A stretch of DNA of 32,132 nt from an uncultured Clostridia bacterium (GTDB lineage: Bacteria; Bacillota; Clostridia; Christensenellales; Borkfalkiaceae), in the NCBI GenBank assembly GCA_944336975.1, contig CALVLH010000018.1, positions 1-32,132 of the forward strand, given 5' to 3'. Shown here in pieces: positions 14,390 through 22,535 of the stretch. Every line of letters starts with the position of its first letter. Positions within the stretch are counted from its first letter, which is position 1. The translations under genes and the position numbers were made by a program. The notes below the pieces were generated by a model. It saw only the letters and a program-made list of their open reading frames with translations, had not been told where the DNA came from and searched no databases.

Positions 14390-16297
14390 ATGAAAATCTA
14401 TCTCAAAAACGGCGACGCGCTCGAAGTGGAGCAGGGGGCGGACTGCCTTGCCGCCGCTTCCGCGATCAGCGAAGGGCTTGCCCGCGCCGCCGTCGCCGCA
14501 AAGGTGAACGGACATCTCGTCGACCTCAGACACGCGCTTGCGGAGGGGGACAAGCTTGAGATCGTCACCCTCAAGGACAAAGAGGGGCTGGACGTATACC
14601 GTCACACCTGCGCACACGTCTTGGCGCAGGCGCTCAAGACCATTTATCCGACTTGTAAGCTCGCGATCGGGCCCGTCATCGACAACGGGTTCTATTACGA
14701 CGTGGACTTCAAAACGCCCATCACCATGGAGGATTTCGCCAAGGTGGAAGCGGAGATGAAGAAGATCATCAAGAGCAATCTTCCCATCGAGAGATTCACC
14801 CTTTCCCGCGAAGAGGCGATCGCGCTCATGAGCAAATACCACGAAAATTATAAGGTAGAGCTCGTGCAGGATCTGCCCGAGGGCGAGGAGATCTCCTTCT
14901 ATAAGCAGGGCTCGTTCACCGATCTGTGCCGCGGGCCGCACCTTCCTTCCACGGGCAAGATCAAGGCGTTCAAGCTGGTGTCCATCGCGGGCGCATATTG
15001 GCGCGGCGATGAGAAAAAGAAGATGCTTACCCGTATCTACGGCACCGCGTTTGCGAAAAAAGAGGAGATGGACGCCTACTTCGAGATGCTCGAAGAGGCG
15101 AAAAAGCGCGATCACGTCAAGCTCGGCAAGGAGATGAAGCTGTTCGCGCTCATGAACGAGGGCAGAGGATTTCCCTTCTTCCTGCCCAAGGGGATGGTGC
15201 TCAAAAATATCCTCATCGATTATTGGCGGCAGATCCACAGGAGAGAGGGATACGTTGAGATCCAGACTCCCATCATCCTCAACCGCTCGCTTTGGGAGAC
15301 TTCGGGACATTGGGATCATTATAAAGAGAATATGTACACGACCAAGATCGACGGCGAAGACTGCGCGATCAAGCCGATGAACTGCCCGGGCGGGATGCTC
15401 GTCTATAAGCTCACGCCGCACAGCTATAAAGATCTTCCCATCCGCATGGGCGAGTTGGGCATCGTGCACCGTCACGAAAAGAGCGGTCAGCTCCACGGGC
15501 TGATGCGCGTGCGCTGCTTTACGCAGGACGACGCGCACATCTTCATGACGCCCGATCAGATCACGACCGAGATCAAGGGCGTCGCGCGCCTCATCAACGA
15601 GGTCTACACGCTGTTCGGCTTCAAATATCACGTCGAGCTTTCCACCCGCCCCGAAAATTCCATCGGCAGCGACGAGGACTGGGATGCGGCGACGGCGGCG
15701 CTCCGTCAGGCGCTGGACGAGCTGAATCTCCCTTACGTCGTCAACGAAGGGGACGGCGCGTTCTACGGTCCCAAGATCGACTTCCATCTCGAGGACAGCA
15801 TCGGCAGGACGTGGCAGTGCGGCACCATTCAGCTCGACTTCCAGCTTCCGCAGAGATTTGACGCGGAATATGTGGGCGAGGACGGGCAGAAACACCGCCC
15901 GATCATGATCCACCGCGTGGTATTCGGTTCCATCGAGCGCTTCATCGGCATTCTCATCGAGCATTTTGCGGGGAAATTCCCTGTGTGGCTCGCGCCCGAG
16001 CAGGTCAAAGTGCTCCCCGTGACCGACCGCGCCGCGGATTACGCGCAAAAGCTTGCGGACGAGATGAACGCGATGGGACTGCGCGCTTCGGCGGACCTGC
16101 GCAAGGAAAAGATCGGCAAGAAGATCCTGGACGCAGAGCTGGAAAAGGTGCCGTATAAGCTCGTCGTCGGCGATAAAGAAGTGGAAGAAGACACCGTTTC
16201 CGTGCGCCGCCGCGGCGAAGGGGACATCGGTGCGATGTCCCGCGCGGCATTCATCGAAATGCTCGTCCAAGAGGATAAGGAAAAGAAAATTTTCTGA
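14390..16297 (+). CDS. thrS: Threonyl-tRNA synthetase
   Basis: ThrS charges tRNA-Thr. The 635 residues follow the usual order: TGS domain (1-60), the editing domain with HTCAHVLAQAL (near 72) and FTDLCRGPHLPSTG, the class II catalytic core with MNCPGGM (zinc Cys) and HRHEKSGQLHGLMRVRCFTQDDAH (Zn ligand His, motif 2), motif 3 with GSIERFIGILIEH, and the anticodon-binding domain at the C-terminus. The start is ATG 14390, with CGGAGGA about 7 bases upstream. The T-box leader controls it. No terminator follows; the infC promoter begins 19 bases past the stop, so some read-through into infC is likely. Confidence 0.98.
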   Translation: MKIYLKNGDALEVEQGADCLAAASAISEGLARAAVAAKVNGHLVDLRHALAEGDKLEIVTLKDKEGLDVYRHTCAHVLAQALKTIYPTCKLAIGPVIDNGFYYDVDFKTPITMEDFAKVEAEMKKIIKSNLPIERFTLSREEAIALMSKYHENYKVELVQDLPEGEEISFYKQGSFTDLCRGPHLPSTGKIKAFKLVSIAGAYWRGDEKKKMLTRIYGTAFAKKEEMDAYFEMLEEAKKRDHVKLGKEMKLFALMNEGRGFPFFLPKGMVLKNILIDYWRQIHRREGYVEIQTPIILNRSLWETSGHWDHYKENMYTTKIDGEDCAIKPMNCPGGMLVYKLTPHSYKDLPIRMGELGIVHRHEKSGQLHGLMRVRCFTQDDAHIFMTPDQITTEIKGVARLINEVYTLFGFKYHVELSTRPENSIGSDEDWDAATAALRQALDELNLPYVVNEGDGAFYGPKIDFHLEDSIGRTWQCGTIQLDFQLPQRFDAEYVGEDGQKHRPIMIHRVVFGSIERFIGILIEHFAGKFPVWLAPEQVKVLPVTDRAADYAQKLADEMNAMGLRASADLRKEKIGKKILDAELEKVPYKLVVGDKEVEEDTVSVRRRGEGDIGAMSRAAFIEMLVQEDKEKKIF

Positions 16298-16316
16298 AAA
16301 ATCCGACGAAAAAAGT

Positions 16317-16345
16317 TTGACAAAGCGCTCGGGATATGGTAAACT
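16317..16345 (+). promoter_or_regulatory. Promoter of the infC-rpmI-rplT operon
   Basis: TTGACA (16317-16322) and TAAACT (16340-16345) are 17 bases apart. Transcription would start near 16352, giving a leader of about 157 bases ahead of infC. Confidence 0.85.
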
Positions 16346-16351
16346 TATGCA

Positions 16352-16490
16352 GTCAAGCAGAAGGCAACTCTTCTCGCCGTACGGCATAAGGTCGGTACGA
16401 GCACATAAATTTGTCGGACAAATGCGGGGGGAATCCTGCGTTTCAAGAAGATTTATACGGGTTGCACTCTGTGCGGCCCGTTATTTTTTT
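16352..16490 (+). ncRNA. infC leader with terminator (L20-leader type)
   Basis: The structured leader ends in an 11-bp stem (16457-16467 with 16471-16481, two G-T pairs, loop TCT), followed by T-rich 16481-16490. This is a complete intrinsic terminator 19 bases before the infC start. In Bacillus, ribosomal protein L20 binds the infC leader and shuts off its own operon by premature termination. Position, operon content and terminator all fit that L20-leader mechanism; I cannot verify the L20-binding fold by eye. Confidence 0.75.
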
Positions 16491-16508
16491 CGTGAGAGGT
16501 AAAAGGTT

Positions 16509-17021
16509 ATCAAAACGCAGAATCAGTTGAACGGTGAGATCCGCGATCGCGAAATCAGAGTGATTTCCGAAACGGGAGAAATGCTCGGCGTCATGTCGCC
16601 GTCGCAGGCGCTTCGCCTTGCGGAAGAAGCGGGGCTCGACCTCGTGAAGATTTCTCCGAATGCCGTGCCGCCCGTGTGCAAGATCATGGATTACGGCAAG
16701 TTCAAGTTCGAACAGGCAAAAAAGGAAAAGGAAAACCGCAAAAATCAGAAAGTCATGGAGATTAAGGAAGTTCAGCTTTCCATGACGATCGACGTGGGCG
16801 ATCTCAACGTCAAGGCGAAACAGACGACCAAATTCCTCGAAGCGGGAAACAAGGTCAAAGTTTCCATCCGTCTGCGCGGCAGGCAGATGGCGCACGCGTC
16901 CATGGGCAAAGATGTCATGATGAGATTCTTCGAGATGGTGAAGGAAGTCGGCGTGATCGAAAAGCCGGCGGCGCAGGAAGGGCGCAACATCATCATGGTG
17001 CTCGGCCCCGTCAAAAAATAA
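16509..17021 (+). CDS. infC: Translation initiation factor IF-3, ATC start codon
   Basis: IF-3 keeps ribosomal subunits apart and proofreads the start codon. Coding from 16509 gives 170 residues beginning (M)KTQNQLNGEIRDREIRVI, with VCKIMDYGKFKFEQ (about 55-68) at the end of the N-domain, a Lys-rich linker, and the C-domain ending IIMVLGPVKK. An in-frame stop (TAA 16500-16502) limits the start to a few codons. ATC at 16509 is placed 9 bases after GAGAGG and restores the conserved N-terminus. The alternative TTG 16527 would remove the family's NQL region. A non-AUG start allows IF-3 to repress its own translation, as known for E. coli infC (AUU). Confidence 0.93.
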   Translation: MKTQNQLNGEIRDREIRVISETGEMLGVMSPSQALRLAEEAGLDLVKISPNAVPPVCKIMDYGKFKFEQAKKEKENRKNQKVMEIKEVQLSMTIDVGDLNVKAKQTTKFLEAGNKVKVSIRLRGRQMAHASMGKDVMMRFFEMVKEVGVIEKPAAQEGRNIIMVLGPVKK

Positions 17022-17091
17022 TCGGACTTTCACCGCGCTTGCCGCGCGGCGGAACATAAAAATCGGAAAGATAAATTTGGAGGATAAAGAT

Positions 17092-17292
17092 ATGCCGAAA
17101 CAGAAATCGCACAGCGGTTCCAAGAAGCGCTTCTGGCTGACGGGCAGCGGTAAGGTCAACAGACCTCACGGCGGCAAGAACCATAAGGCTGAAACCAAGA
17201 ACAGAAAGAGAAAGAGAAATTTGCGCCAGACGACGCTTGTGTCCGCCGCGCAGGAAAACACCGTAAAGAAGATGATTCCTTACAAGGACTAA
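17092..17292 (+). CDS. rpmI: 50S ribosomal protein L35
   Basis: The 66-residue protein is very basic and begins MPKQKSHSGSKKRF, the typical L35 start, followed by GKNHKAETKNRKRKRNLR. L35 lies in the large ribosomal subunit. The start is ATG 17092, with GGAGG 8 bases upstream; an in-frame TTG at 17077 lies upstream of that site. A short GC-rich stem (17033-17038 with 17044-17049) lies in the gap after infC. It is the middle gene of the operon. Confidence 0.97.
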   Translation: MPKQKSHSGSKKRFWLTGSGKVNRPHGGKNHKAETKNRKRKRNLRQTTLVSAAQENTVKKMIPYKD

Positions 17293-17310
17293 TAGAGGAG
17301 GAGACGAATT

Positions 17311-17661
17311 ATGCGTATTAAAAGAGGCGTAAACGCAGTCAAGAAGCGTAGAAAGATACTCAAATTATCCAAGGGATATTTCGGAAACAAGAGCAAGTCC
17401 TACCGTATCGCGCGCGAAGCGGTCATGAAGTCGCTCAACTATGCGTATATCGGCAGAAAGAGAAGAAAGCGCGATATGCGTCAGCTTTGGATCGCGAGGA
17501 TCAACGCGGGCGCGAGAGTCAACGGGCTTTCCTATTCCAAGCTCATGCACGGACTCAAAGTTGCCGGGATCGAACTCAACAGAAAGGTTCTTGCAGACCT
17601 TGCGGTTTCCGACGCTACGGCGTTCGCGGAACTTTGCAGCAAGGCAAAAGCCGCTCTGTAA
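17311..17661 (+). CDS. rplT: 50S ribosomal protein L20
   Basis: The 116-residue basic protein ([19 protein letters not shown] start, [20 protein letters not shown] in the middle, C-terminal alpha-helical part) is L20, needed early in 50S assembly. It is also the expected autoregulator of this operon through the leader. An AGAGGAGGAGA ribosome binding site precedes it. A terminator lies just after the stop. Confidence 0.98.
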   Translation: MRIKRGVNAVKKRRKILKLSKGYFGNKSKSYRIAREAVMKSLNYAYIGRKRRKRDMRQLWIARINAGARVNGLSYSKLMHGLKVAGIELNRKVLADLAVSDATAFAELCSKAKAAL

Positions 17662-17666
17662 TCAGG

Positions 17667-17692
17667 AAAAGCCTTTGTAAAAAGGCTTTTTT
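17667..17692 (+). terminator. Terminator of the infC operon
   Basis: A 10-bp perfect stem (17667-17676 with 17681-17690, loop GTAA) runs into six T's. It starts six bases after the rplT stop. Confidence 0.92.
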
Positions 17693-17710
17693 CCTATCGG
17701 CTCAGAAATT

Positions 17711-18448
17711 ATGGTCATCGTATCCAGGAACAATCCCGTCGTGAAGGAGCTTGCGGCGCTGAAAGAGAAGAAATTCCGTCAGGCGAACGGCACCTTTCTC
17801 GTGGAAGGGGAAAAAATGGTGCGCGAATGCGCCGCGAGCGGGCTTACCGTCCGCCGCGTTATCGTGCGTGAGGATTATGCGGGGGAGGAATTTCCCTTTT
17901 CCAAGGTCGTCCTCGGCGCAGACGCGTTCCGCGCCGTTGCGGACGAAAAGACGCCGCAGGGCATCGTCGCGGAGGCGGAAATTCCCCGCTATGACCTGCG
18001 CGTGCCCGAGCGTTCCTGTCTGTTTCTGGACGGCGTAGCCGATCCCGCCAACGTCGGGGCGATCATCCGCACGGCGAACGCGGCGGGGTATCGCGAGATC
18101 TATTGCGCGAATTGCGCGGACGCGTTTTCCCCGAAAAGCGTGCGGTCGAGCATGAGCGGCGTGTTTTTCGTCCGACTTATGACGGGCACGCGCGAAGAGA
18201 TCCTGTCCGCATTGCAGGGCGTACCGCTCATCGCGGCGGATATGGACGGGGAGAACATCTTCCGCTTTTCGCCGCCCGAAAAATTCGCGCTCTGCATCGG
18301 AAACGAAGGGAACGGGCTTTCTGACGAGGTGCGTTCGCGTGCGGAATATACCGTGCGCATTCCTATGGAAGAGCGGACGGAAAGCCTGAACGCGGCGGTT
18401 TCCGCGGCTTTGGCGATGTACCTTCTGGGACGCAGGAAATTTGAATAA
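17711..18448 (+). CDS. SpoU/TrmH-family RNA 2'-O-methyltransferase
   Basis: The 245-residue protein has the three SPOUT motifs: DPANVGAIIRTANAAG (about 115-130, motif 1), LCIGNEGNGLSDEV (about 197-210, motif 2) and IPMEERTESLNAAVSAALAMY (motif 3), which bind SAM in a trefoil knot. The N-terminal SpoU substrate-binding domain (1-95, FLVEGEKMV) is also present. In Firmicutes a gene of this kind (YsgA-like) often follows rplT. It probably methylates a 2'-OH in rRNA or tRNA; the exact site is not predictable. The start ATG 17711 has no clear ribosome binding site, and I see no separate promoter. Confidence 0.92.
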   Translation: MVIVSRNNPVVKELAALKEKKFRQANGTFLVEGEKMVRECAASGLTVRRVIVREDYAGEEFPFSKVVLGADAFRAVADEKTPQGIVAEAEIPRYDLRVPERSCLFLDGVADPANVGAIIRTANAAGYREIYCANCADAFSPKSVRSSMSGVFFVRLMTGTREEILSALQGVPLIAADMDGENIFRFSPPEKFALCIGNEGNGLSDEVRSRAEYTVRIPMEERTESLNAAVSAALAMYLLGRRKFE

Positions 18449-18488
18449 CCTTCCGCCGATCGGGCGGAAACGATAAGGAGATAAATTT

Positions 18489-19229
18489 ATGTCCGGACAC
18501 AGCAAATGGCATAACATTGCGGCGAAAAAGGGTAAGGCAGACGCCGCAAGGGGAAGAATTTTTACCAAGATCGGCAGAGAGATCGCCGTTGCGGCGAAGG
18601 GAAATCCCAACCCTTCGACCAACTCCAAGCTCGCCGACGTCATCGCGAAGGCGAAGGCGGCGAATATGCCGAACGACAACATCGAGCGTTCTATCAAGCG
18701 CGCGGCGGGGGAACTCGGCGACCGCGATTTCAAGGAACTCACCTATGAAGGATACGGCGTCGGCGGCGCGGCGGTCATCATCACCACGCTGACGGACAAC
18801 ATCAACCGCACGGCGGGCGACATCCGTTCCATCATGTCCAAGCACGGCGGCTCGCTCGGAAACACGGGCTGCGTGTCGTATATGTTCGATACCAAGGGGC
18901 TCATCGTCATCGAACGCACGCCCGATCTGGACGAGGATGCGGTGACCGAGTACGCGATCGAAGCGGGCGCGGAGGACGTCGTCACGCAGGAGGACGTGTT
19001 CGAGATCTACACCGACGTGCCTTCTTTCTCCGAAGCGCGCAAGACGTTGGAAGAAAAGGGACTTACCTTCCTGCAGGCGGAAATCACCATGATCCCGCAG
19101 AGCAAAATCTCGCTCGATCCTGACAAGCTCGAGACCTTCCGCAAGATGATCGACAAGCTGGACGAGAACGACGACGTGCAGGATATTTATCATAACGTAG
19201 ATCTTCCCGATGACGAGGAAGAGGAGTAA
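18489..19229 (+). CDS. yebC: YebC/PmpR family translation or transcription factor
   Basis: The 246-residue protein begins MSGHSKWHNIAAKKG, the YebC hallmark, followed by RGRIFTKIGREI and, near 85-95, the GYGVGGAAVII segment. The family has long been annotated as a DNA-binding regulator; more recent work links it to relieving ribosome stalling at proline runs. It has an AAGGAG ribosome binding site and a short gap from the methyltransferase gene. A terminator follows directly. Confidence 0.95.
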   Translation: MSGHSKWHNIAAKKGKADAARGRIFTKIGREIAVAAKGNPNPSTNSKLADVIAKAKAANMPNDNIERSIKRAAGELGDRDFKELTYEGYGVGGAAVIITTLTDNINRTAGDIRSIMSKHGGSLGNTGCVSYMFDTKGLIVIERTPDLDEDAVTEYAIEAGAEDVVTQEDVFEIYTDVPSFSEARKTLEEKGLTFLQAEITMIPQSKISLDPDKLETFRKMIDKLDENDDVQDIYHNVDLPDDEEEE

Positions 19230-19232
19230 AAG

Positions 19233-19254
19233 AAGTCCCGCAAGGGACTTTTTT
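19233..19254 (+). terminator. Terminator after yebC
   Basis: A 7-bp stem (19233-19239 with 19244-19250, loop GCAA) runs into six T's four bases past the yebC stop. Confidence 0.85.
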
Positions 19255-19271
19255 GCCTGAAAGGAGGAAAT

Positions 19272-20507
19272 ATGACCGTAAAAGAGACTTGCCTGGCGGC
19301 AAAAGCCAACGTGAACGCCGTCGCGTTCCTCACGGAAGAGGAGCGCAACCAAATGCTTTCGATTGCCGCGGACGCGCTGGTCGCCCGTGCGGAGGACATC
19401 CTCGCCGCGAATGCGCACGACGTGGAAGCCTGCACGCGCGGCGACCAGTTCAAGGACAGACTCATGCTCAACGTGCCGCGCATCGGCGGGATCGCGGAGG
19501 GCCTGCGCAAGCTGCGCGAGATTCCCTGTCCCGTGGGCGAGGTGATCGAGCGGCACACGACGGAGAGCGGCCTGGAGATCGAACGCGTGCGCGTTCCGTT
19601 CGGCGTGGTCGGCATCATCTACGAAGCGCGCCCGAACGTCACCGCAGACGCGATCGGGCTTTGCCTGAAAAGCGGCAACGCCGTCGTCCTGAGAGGCAGT
19701 AAGGACGCTTATTCGTCCAACGAAGCGATCGTCGGCGTGATCAAAGACGCGCTTAAAGGCGCGGGGTACAATCCCGAATTTATCCAGCTCATCTCGGACG
19801 GCACGCGCGAAGGGGCGCAGGAGTTCATGAAAATGAACGGCGTCCTCGACGTGCTCATCCCGCGCGGAAGCGCTTCGCTCATCCGCTCGACCATGGAGAA
19901 TGCGACCGTTCCCGTCATCGAAACGGGCACGGGGAATTGTCACATTTATCTGGACGAAACGGCGGATCTTCAGAAGGCGCTTCCCATCCTCGTCAACGCC
20001 AAGACGCAGCGCACGAGCGTGTGCAACGCGTGCGAGAGCCTTGTCGTCGACCGCCCGTTTGCGGAAAAGCACCTTCCCGAGGTGATCGCGGCGCTTCGCG
20101 AAAAGAAGGTGGAAGTCGTCGGGGACGAGGATTCCCGTGCGCTCTGCAAAGACATCCTTCCCGCGACGGAAGAGGATTTCTACACCGAATTTCTCGCTCT
20201 CAAAATTTCCGTGAAGATCGTGGACGGCGTAGACGAAGCGATCGCCTTCATCAACGAACACTCCACGGGGCACAGCGATGCGATCGTGACGGAAAACAAG
20301 GAGAATGCGGAAAAATTCCTTCGCGGGATCGATTCTGCGTGCGTTTACGCCAACGCGTCCACTCGCTTTACCGACGGGTTCGAATTCGGGTTCGGCGCGG
20401 AAATGGGCATCTCCACGCAGAAACTGCACGCCCGCGGACCGATGGGGCTCCGCGAGCTGACGAGTTACAAATTCCTCATCCGCGGCAACGGACAGGTCAG
20501 AAAATGA
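19272..20507 (+). CDS. proA: Gamma-glutamyl phosphate reductase
   Basis: ProA reduces glutamyl 5-phosphate to the semialdehyde, the second step of proline synthesis. The 411-residue protein has the catalytic cysteine in SVCNACES (Cys251), the NADP-binding region with GIIYEARPNVTADA (114-127) and LRGSKDA, and the C-terminal GFGAEMGISTQKLHARGPMGLREL. The start is ATG 19272, with AAGGAGG about 6 bases upstream. proB, normally its neighbour, is not in the window. It is flanked by terminators on both sides, so it should be expressed alone, but I could not pick a promoter in the short gap after yebC. Confidence 0.97.
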   Translation: MTVKETCLAAKANVNAVAFLTEEERNQMLSIAADALVARAEDILAANAHDVEACTRGDQFKDRLMLNVPRIGGIAEGLRKLREIPCPVGEVIERHTTESGLEIERVRVPFGVVGIIYEARPNVTADAIGLCLKSGNAVVLRGSKDAYSSNEAIVGVIKDALKGAGYNPEFIQLISDGTREGAQEFMKMNGVLDVLIPRGSASLIRSTMENATVPVIETGTGNCHIYLDETADLQKALPILVNAKTQRTSVCNACESLVVDRPFAEKHLPEVIAALREKKVEVVGDEDSRALCKDILPATEEDFYTEFLALKISVKIVDGVDEAIAFINEHSTGHSDAIVTENKENAEKFLRGIDSACVYANASTRFTDGFEFGFGAEMGISTQKLHARGPMGLRELTSYKFLIRGNGQVRK

Positions 20508-20537
20508 GCTTGCCGTGAAAGGATAAAGACGCGAATA

Positions 20538-20581
20538 AAAACCTCCCGCCTGCACAAACTTGTGTTGACGCGGGAGGTTTT
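20538..20581 (+). terminator. Terminator after proA
   Basis: An 11-bp outer stem (20539-20549 with 20570-20580) has an inner CACAA...TTGTG helix, followed by T's. It lies about 30 bases past the proA stop. Confidence 0.88.
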
Positions 20582-20621
20582 CCTTTTCGCTTTCGGATAG
20601 AGTTCCGCATTGCGGGACGTG

Positions 20622-20641
20622 GGGACGCCTTCAGGCGTCCC
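20622..20641 (+). repeat. Short GC-rich hairpin before the solute-binding-like gene
   Basis: A perfect 9-bp inverted repeat (20622-20630 with 20633-20641) with a two-base centre. It is followed by TTTGTGATATTATCG. It may be a second, weak terminator or part of the upstream region of the next gene. Confidence 0.4.
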
Positions 20642-20680
20642 TTTGTGATATTATCGGGCGGCGCGGAATAGAATACAGGC

Positions 20681-21574
20681 ATGAAAGGATGGAAAAGAGC
20701 CGTAGCTTTTGCGCTGTGCGCGGGGATATTTGCCGCCGCGGCGTTTTTTCCGCGCGACAAGGAGACAGAAAAACAGGACGTGCGCGTGGTGAGGGTGTGG
20801 AACGTGGATACCTTCGAGGGCGGGAAGGGTTCCCGAACGGCGTTTCTCGCGTCGGTCGCCCGCGCGGCAGAGGCGGAACGAGAAGGGGTATATTATCTCG
20901 TCTTGTCCTACACGGCGGAAGGGGCGCGCGCCGCGATGCAGGAGGGGACGTATCCCGACATCCTCTCGTTCGGGATCGGGCTGGACTGCGCCGCGGAGCG
21001 GGCGCTCCCGCTCGGGCGGGACTTTGCGGGCGGGGAGACGGACGAATGCCTTGCCTATCCCTGGTGCGCGGGAGGATATTTTCTCTTTTCCCTCGACGAG
21101 GATTTCACGGCGGAAGGGAAAACGGCGATCTCGTGCGGGGGAAGCAATCTCGTTCAGGTCGCCGCCGCGCTCGCGGGCGTTTCCGGCGAAGAAGTGCCGT
21201 CGCTCGACGCCTATTCGGGCTTTCTGAGCGGGAAATACCGCTATCTGCTCGGAACTCAGCGGGATATTTGCCGTTTTGCTTCGCGCGGCGTTGCCGTCGG
21301 AATACAGCCGCTCCTCGCCTATAACGACCTGTATCAGTATATCTCCGTGCTCTCTTCGGAAAAAAAAGAGGATTGCGACGCGTTCGTGCGCGTGCTCTTA
21401 TCCGATCGGACGCAGGAGCGCCTTTCCTCGATCGGGATGTATCCGCTCGCAGACGGAACGGCAGAGGGATATACGGCGAGCGTGTTTTCCTCTCCGCAGT
21501 CGCTCGGCGAACTGCTCTCGGCGGCACGGACGGGGGAAGAAAAAAATATCGTAAAATTTTTGAAAAAGATTTGA
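20681..21574 (+). CDS. Exported solute-binding-protein-like protein, orphan
   Basis: The 297-residue protein starts with a basic end and a hydrophobic segment (MKGWKRAVAFALCAGIFAAAAFFP), a signal peptide or anchor without a proper lipobox. The mature part resembles family 1 ABC-transporter substrate-binding proteins: RVWNVDTFEGGKGSRTAFL near 38-56, GTYPDILSFG near 92-101, and a late lobe with QPLLAYNDLYQYISVLSSEKK and LLSDRTQERLSSIGMYPL. No permease or ATPase genes are nearby, so it may not serve a transporter. The start ATG 20681 has no strong ribosome binding site. The next gene is murB, 39 bases away, which suggests a cell-envelope role (inference). Confidence 0.7.
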   Translation: MKGWKRAVAFALCAGIFAAAAFFPRDKETEKQDVRVVRVWNVDTFEGGKGSRTAFLASVARAAEAEREGVYYLVLSYTAEGARAAMQEGTYPDILSFGIGLDCAAERALPLGRDFAGGETDECLAYPWCAGGYFLFSLDEDFTAEGKTAISCGGSNLVQVAAALAGVSGEEVPSLDAYSGFLSGKYRYLLGTQRDICRFASRGVAVGIQPLLAYNDLYQYISVLSSEKKEDCDAFVRVLLSDRTQERLSSIGMYPLADGTAEGYTASVFSSPQSLGELLSAARTGEEKNIVKFLKKI

Positions 21575-21599
21575 ATTCGCTCATGATATATGGTAGAAT
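21571..21599 (+). promoter_or_regulatory. Possible murB promoter
   Basis: TTGAAT (21571-21576) and TAGAAT (21594-21599) are 17 bases apart, overlapping the end of the previous gene. The predicted transcription start would cut into the murB ribosome binding site, so this may be chance. Confidence 0.35.
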
Positions 21600-21613
21600 A
21601 GAGGAGAATTAGA

Positions 21614-22495
21614 TTGAATATTTTCGCCTTTCTGAAAAACAGGTTTCCCAAACTGTATGCCGAGCGAAACTTTTCCTTCGCGCGGCATACGACGATCGGC
21701 ACGGGCGGCGTTGCCGCCGCGGCGGTCTGTCCCGCTTCGACCGAACAGACCGCGGAATTGCTTGCCGTCCTGCGCAGGGAAAAGATCCCGTACTGTTTTT
21801 TGGGCGCGGGCGCGAACGTATTGCCGTCCGACGGGCGCTTTGAGGGCGTCGTCGTGCGTTTTTCCCGTCTGGACGGGTTATATGCGGACGGGAACCTCAT
21901 CTATGCGGGGGCAGGCGTGACGGGCGGCGAGTTATGCCGATTTGCCCGTTCCAGGCTGTTGGGCGGACTTGAATTTCTGACGGGCATTCCGATGACGGTC
22001 GGGGGCGCCGCCGCGATGAACGCGGGCGTGCGCGAGAAACATTTCTGCGACATCGTCCGCCGCGTCGTCGCCGTCGAAGAGGGGAAGGTGCGCACGTTTT
22101 CCCTTTCCGAATGCGAATACGGCGAAAAGGACAGCGTCTTTCTCGGCGGGATCGCCGTTACGGGCGTGTATCTGGAAGTCAGGGAGAGCTTTGCCGAACA
22201 GATCGAGCGGGAATGCTGTTATTTCCGTACCCGCCGCGCGGCGCTTCCCAAGGGCAGGAGCATGGGATGCGCGTTCGTCAATCCGCCCGGGGACAGCGCG
22301 GGAAGGCTGATCGAGCAATGCGGGCTCAAAGGCGCGCGGTCGGGCGGGGCATACATATCGGAAGTCCATGCGAATTTCATCCTGTCGGACGGGGCGAGTT
22401 CGCAGGAGGTGTCGCGGCTGTCGCAAACGGTTGCGCGGACGGTGAGAGAAAAAACGGGGATCTCCCTTCGGGAAGAGTTCAGGCGGATCCCGTAG
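21614..22495 (+). CDS. murB: UDP-N-acetylenolpyruvoylglucosamine reductase (MurB), unusual active site
   Basis: MurB reduces UDP-GlcNAc-enolpyruvate to UDP-MurNAc in peptidoglycan synthesis, using FAD. The 293-residue protein has the FAD region CFLGAGANVL (61-70), GLEFLTGIPMTVGGAAAMNAG (118-138), and the C-terminal SEVHANFIL (249-257). The catalytic Ser of GSxFxNP is Cys219 (RSMGCAFVNPP), and the conserved YRxS Arg is Lys172 (YGEKDSVF). The acidic residue near the C-terminus (Glu288) is kept. The start is TTG 21614, with GAGGAG 7 bases upstream; no ATG fits. It heads a murB-PHP-whiA group. Confidence 0.9.
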   Translation: MNIFAFLKNRFPKLYAERNFSFARHTTIGTGGVAAAAVCPASTEQTAELLAVLRREKIPYCFLGAGANVLPSDGRFEGVVVRFSRLDGLYADGNLIYAGAGVTGGELCRFARSRLLGGLEFLTGIPMTVGGAAAMNAGVREKHFCDIVRRVVAVEEGKVRTFSLSECEYGEKDSVFLGGIAVTGVYLEVRESFAEQIERECCYFRTRRAALPKGRSMGCAFVNPPGDSAGRLIEQCGLKGARSGGAYISEVHANFILSDGASSQEVSRLSQTVARTVREKTGISLREEFRRIP

Positions 22496-22535
22496 AAATA
22501 CGAACGGGGCGGCGCAATGCCGCATGGAGAGTATC

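Noticed and set aside
14288-16387. Open frame of 699 codons opposite thrS
   Set aside because: Antisense shadow of a clear thrS with T-box control; it also runs through the T-box terminator.
18363-20555. Open frame of 730 codons opposite yebC and proA
   Set aside because: Spans two well-supported genes and a terminator on the other strand; a codon-bias artefact.
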